Source: Carallia brachiata
Lineage: Eukaryota; Streptophyta; Magnoliopsida; Malpighiales; Rhizophoraceae
DNA: 64,000 nt
Direction of reading: 5' to 3'
Assembly (NCBI GenBank): GCA_021464245.1
Contig: JADCRB010000088.1
Coordinates: 1 to 64,000 of the forward strand
Position 1 is the first letter of the stretch. Each line of letters opens with the position of its first letter. Below the pieces are notes generated by a model. It saw only the letters and a program-made list of their open reading frames with translations, had not been told where the DNA came from and did not search any database. The translations under genes and the position numbers were made by a program. Of this stretch, positions 60,114 to 64,000 are shown in pieces.

Positions 60114-60478
60114 TAGGGTTAATATGCAAATCTAACACCAATTTTACTTAAGGTAACAAATCTAGTACTAACTTTAAAAAATAACAAATCTAGCACCAAC
60201 TTTGCATATAGTAACGAATCTAGCACGTAATAATTTTATATGAATAAAATCTGTCAGTTTCAATGATAGATTTATAAAAATATGTCTGTTTCGATAATAT
60301 AATAATCATATAAGTTAGTGTTATATCATCGAAACAGATAAATTCTGTTCAAAAAATTTTACAATATGCTAGATTCATTACTATATGCAAAGTTTGTGCT
60401 AGATTTGTTACTTTTTAAAGTTGGTGCTAGATTTGTTATTTTAAGTAAAATTGGTGCTAAATTTGTATATTAACCCTT
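60114..60478. mobile_element. Fold-back MITE with arms of about 140 bp
   Basis: The left arm starts AGGGTTAATATGCAAATCTA and includes ATCTAGCACCAACTTTGCAT. The right arm is its near-complement, ending TTTGTATATTAACCCT. The arms differ at few positions, so it is fairly recent. A decayed relative lies at 63030-63330. Confidence 0.85.
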
Positions 60479-60499
60479 TTTTTTATTGTCATCGCTACT

Positions 60500-61764
60500 T
60501 GTGACTACAGAACAAGAGGAGAAAGCTAAGAATAAGGCCGCAGGCGAACTTTTGACATGGGATGATCTTGCGAAGATGAAATATACATGGAGCGTAGCTA
60601 TGGAGACTCTGAGGATGGATCCTCCTGCTTTCCTTACCTTTAGAAGGGTGGTTCAGGATTTTTGAGTACGAAGGATACCGTATCCCAAAGGCTGGCAGGT
60701 GAGAAATTAATTGCTGTGTTTCTTCCACATTTTCAACATGTTAGACTTCTGAAATTTCAAATTTGAGAAGTAGGCAGCCAAATTGAATACAATTCAACAC
60801 TTCATAAATATCTTCTTTCTTTTAATTAATTAGTTTCAAACTCAAAATTTTCAGTATTCAAGATAATTGTAATATATATATTTTTTTAATTAAAAAATTT
60901 ATTAGATCATAAACTAATTAATAAGAATAGTTCTTTCTTCTTATAAATTACACATTCATTAGAATCCAAAACTTTTACAAAAACTTTTACAAATGGAAGT
61001 TTAAACTCTTACTATTAGGTTGACTCTCTTAACAATTAGATATGTGGCCCCAAAAAGGGAAAAATTCACAAGATTGTCCTGTGGGTGAAGAAATTTGCAG
61101 CGAGTATGAAGGCCGTTCCCACTGGCTTCCACTGTCGTAGCAAGTATTCATAACTTAAATCGTGGCCTAATAATTAAGTCATACAACATTGTCAAGGATA
61201 ACTAGCATGATATACAATGCAATTATCATGTAAAACCAATATTGCATTATACGAAATTTTCACACTGTAAAATTTAAAGAAGAATTAATTAAATGTATAC
61301 AGTCTTGTTTTTAATGAAATTATCAATTGTCAACCTATGAAGAAATTAAAACTGATCCACATTCATTATATATGTTGTTACCGTTTATGTAAAATATTAC
61401 TAAAAATTTCAACACTTTAGTATTTCTCGAAATTATTTTTGACTTGTACTAGGTAGCTACTTCTTCAACCATGACACACATGGATGCCAACAATTTCCCT
61501 GATCCAACAAAGTTCGATCCAAGTCGACTGGAGAAGCAGACATCGGCCCCACCGTACACTTGGGTGCCATTTGGGGCAGGACCACGAATGTGCCCAGGTT
61601 ATGAATTTGCAAGAATTGAAACCTTGGTTGCAATACATCACCTGGTAACCCAGTTCGCATGGAAGCTCTGCAGCACTGACCTTTCTTACCGGAGAGAGCC
61701 AATGCCAAACTTTCACAAGGGACTAGAGATCCAGATCGACCCAAAGAAGGTTCCCTCCTCCTAA
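60500..61764 (+). pseudogene. CYP716-like cytochrome P450, 3' fragment
   Basis: Two exon-like pieces remain. The first (about 60500-60701) encodes EQEEKAKNKAAGELLTWDDL and the K-helix ETLR of WSVAMETLRMDPP, but is frameshifted by an extra T near 60660 (stop TGA at 60663). After an intron-like gap ending TACTAG, the second (61454-61764) encodes MTHMDANNFPDPTKFDPSRL, the haem-binding PFGAGPRMCPGYEFARIE and a normal C-terminus ending KKVPSS. These features match the CYP716 family, many members of which oxidise triterpenes such as beta-amyrin. The N-terminal two-thirds, including the membrane anchor and I-helix, are missing. Confidence 0.8.
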
Positions 61765-61769
61765 AATGA

Positions 61770-62583
61770 ACTGCGCTACTGTCATATTATATGTATCACT
61801 GAAACAATATGTTATAGGCAAGTAGAATATCCACACTTTTGTCCCTTTATAAATTAACATTACCGTAAGAAGCAAATAACTGAACAGCATAGTTGGGTCA
61901 ATAATAATAGTAAAAGAAAAAATGTTAGTGTCCCAACTGTTTATATCTTGGGCTGTATTTAATTAAAATTAAAATTAATATTTTTAAAATAAGATTAATA
62001 ATTTTTAAATTACTTTTTTTTTATATTTTAAAATTATTAATTTTATTTTAAAAATATTATTTTTAATTTTAATTAAAATACTACTTAAAATAATAATACT
62101 CAAAATATGTATAGATGCTCGTAATAAAATAAAATATGGGTGTCAGCTTTTCTTGTGTTGGTATAGTTTCTTGTCTTTAAAATGACTTCTGATCTTTTTT
62201 TATTTTTATTTTTTAATTTCGACAAAAGACTTCAGACAAAGCCAACTTAGAGAGAGATTAATATGAAAGAGACGAGTTACGACTTGTAAGGCAAACTTGC
62301 ATATAAATAGTAAGGGAAAATATTTATGGTCAAATAATATTTTTTTAATATTTTTATATGTAATTTTTTTTATGTAATTATAAGAGTGTTTTGTGTAATT
62401 ATAATAATAAAAAATAATATAAAAAATATTATTATTTTTTTATTATATATTTTTTATTTATGATTGTAAAAAAAATACTTATAATTATAAAAATATATAT
62501 ATATAAACACAATAAAAAAAATTATTTGACCATATAATAAACCCATGATAGTAAAACTACACTAACGTGATCCTCACATCCTC
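61770..62583. other. AT-rich intergenic, no gene seen
   Basis: Repeated TTTTTAAAATAAGATTAATA-type words with inverted partners at 61965-62080, and A/T runs to 62530. No coding region. Confidence 0.4.
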
Positions 62584-62705
62584 TAGCTGTCATAGTACGA
62601 GCATCTCCAGCGTATGGATTGGACGGTAGAACTAAGGCATGTTATGCGTGAAGACAACAGCTGCGCAGATTATTTAGCTAGACTTTTTAAACTCAATTCC
62701 TCAAA
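62584..62705 (+). pseudogene. LINE-type RNase H fragment
   Basis: DWTVELRHVMREDNSCADYL is the C-terminal signature of the RNase H domain carried by plant LINE retrotransposons. The rest of the domain is absent and the frame runs on into low-complexity T/C-rich sequence. Likely a scrap of a decayed element. Confidence 0.6.
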
Positions 62706-63024
62706 ACCTAATAGTCGTCCTCTCCATCTTTGCTCGACCAAGCAGCCGTTGTCGCTGTTCCCTTCAACTTGTGCGACCAAACCGCAGCAGCCGCTGCACC
62801 CGCTGCTGCTTTCCACGCTAAGTCAGGTGCCATTTTTTTTTTCTTTTTCCTTTCTTCATATTATTCTTCGTCTTCTTCTTCGTGTTTTCCTTCTTGTCCT
62901 TGCGTCTTCTTTTTTCTTTTTTTTTTTGGTCAGTCTCCTTTTTGTCCTTCTCCTCTGCCTCATTCTCTGCTCTGTCTTGTGCTTCCATCTCGAAGGACTT
63001 TTATTTTATTTCACGGATTAATAT

Positions 63025-63330
63025 ATAAAAATACTATTAATTTTATTTAAAATAATAAATTTAATATTAATTTTAAAAAATAACAAATTTAATACCAATT
63101 TTAAAAAGTAATAAATATAATACTAATTTTACGTAAAATAGTAAATCTAATATACAATAATATTTTTTTTTTAGGAAAAATAATACGCAATAATGTTATA
63201 TGAATAGAATCTGTTGGTTTCGATGGTAGATTTATGTTTCGCTTTTTAAAATTGATGTTAAAATTTGTATTAAAATTGTTACTTTAAATAAAATTAGTAA
63301 TATTTTTATATATTAATTTTTATTTTATTT
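63025..63330. mobile_element. Decayed relative of the 60.1-kb fold-back MITE
   Basis: Repeats AATTTAATACCAATTTTAAA and GTTATATGAATAGAATCTGT correspond to ATCTAGCACCAACTTT and TTTATATGAATAAAATCTGT of the element at 60114-60478. Both arms are diverged and interrupted by T runs. Confidence 0.55.
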
Positions 63331-63380
63331 TATTTTGCGGCTGCTGGCATTTCTTCCTTATTATTGCTGATAGGGGTAAC

Positions 63381-63482
63381 CTATGAAACACGGATACGGA
63401 CACAGCGATACGGACATGGTACAACACGGACACAGCGACACACTAATTTTAAAAATATTAGGACACGGATACGACTTAGACA

Positions 63483-63523
<41 letters not shown>

Positions 63524-63981
63524 AAAATTAAATTTATAAAATTTTTGTATATCATATATATATTTTTAAACAATTTTAACAATTTTATTCAAATAATATA
63601 TCGTAAAATTCTTTATTTTTTATTGTGAAATACTAAATTAGAGATATTAAATTTTGTAATCAATTTAATTTTTCTGTTAAAATTAAAAATAAGTTGAAAT
63701 TTAAGCATCTCAAAAGTTATGTACAATTGACATTATGAATTATAATTTTTAAGAATTTTTCTTTTTTTTGTTTGTTAAAAATAATTATAAAAATATTCAG
63801 GCGTATCCGTGGTGTCTCGGACACTTGTGCTTCCCGTGTCCGACACGCGTTTCCGAATTTAAAAAAAAAAAAATTTTTTGGCGGATACTTCTAACCATGT
63901 CGGACACGTATCCGCCGCGTGTCCGCGTGTCCCGCGTGTCCGACACTCAATACTTTCATTTTTTGGAGTGTCCGTGCTTCA
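63381..63981. mobile_element. MULE-type MITE, about 601 bp, 10-bp target duplication
   Basis: Flanked by perfect TAGGGGTAAC at 63371-63380 and 63982-63991. The ends are inverted: ATGAAACACGGATACGGACA on the left and, reverse-complemented, ATGAAGCACGGACACTCC on the right. Both arms are rich in CGGACACG words. The interior has an (AT)n run. A 9-10-bp duplication fits Mutator-like elements. No coding capacity. Confidence 0.8.
63487..63522. repeat. AT dinucleotide microsatellite
   Basis: About seventeen uninterrupted TA units inside the MULE-type MITE. Confidence 0.9.
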
Positions 63982-64000
63982 TAGGGGTAACTCTGTATGG

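Noticed and set aside
62614..63050. Long plus-strand ORFs with Phe/Leu/Ser runs
   Set aside because: Only the first 20-30 codons resemble RNase H; the rest is TTC/TTT low complexity.

Overview
The window is nuclear DNA of a flowering plant, most likely a woody eudicot. This rests on spliced genes with short GT-AG introns, AT-rich intergenic DNA full of MITEs, a SINE, a TRIM and a Tat-type Ty3/gypsy retrotransposon, and protein families known from land plants (PPR, R2R3-MYB, IRE kinase, LPA2, EXORDIUM-like, CYP716). The species cannot be fixed from sequence alone.

Layout. (1) 0.4-9.6 kb, minus strand: a PPR gene (OTP70-like) followed by two tandem UMP/CMP-kinase-type genes. The right copy keeps its catalytic motifs; the left copy has lost several, and its last exon has been duplicated downstream. 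(2) 9.6-18.5 kb: repeat-rich DNA with an intact R2R3-MYB gene of the MYB20/43/85 type at 12.96-14.46 kb. (3) 18.5-37 kb: three consecutive conserved genes, each broken: an IRE-type AGC kinase (two in-frame stop codons), a mitochondrial intermediate peptidase (two frameshifts near the 3' end) and the PSII assembly factor LPA2 (one frameshift). A TRIM element with a MITE nested in one LTR sits in an IRE intron, and a MULE-like MITE sits in a peptidase intron. (4) 37-49.7 kb: two hAT-type elements with 8-bp target duplications, other MITEs and tandem repeats, and one intact intronless EXORDIUM-like gene (EXL3-like). (5) 49.7-59.0 kb: a degenerate Tat-lineage LTR retrotransposon on the minus strand with two RNase H regions. 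Between its integrase and 3' LTR, in the same orientation, lies a WUSCHEL-type homeobox ORF with a C-terminal EAR-like motif. (6) 59-64 kb: fold-back MITEs, a truncated CYP716-like P450 pseudogene, a LINE RNase H scrap and a MULE-like element with a 10-bp target duplication.

From memory of Arabidopsis gene order, PPR plus nucleotide kinase matches At4g25270-At4g25280, and peptidase-LPA2-EXL3 matches At5g51540-At5g51545-At5g51550. This conserved order supports the identifications. The most unusual points are the homeobox gene carried by the retrotransposon, and the contiguous run of disrupted housekeeping genes bordered by intact ones. That run could be a decaying duplicate block, a null haplotype, or local assembly error.
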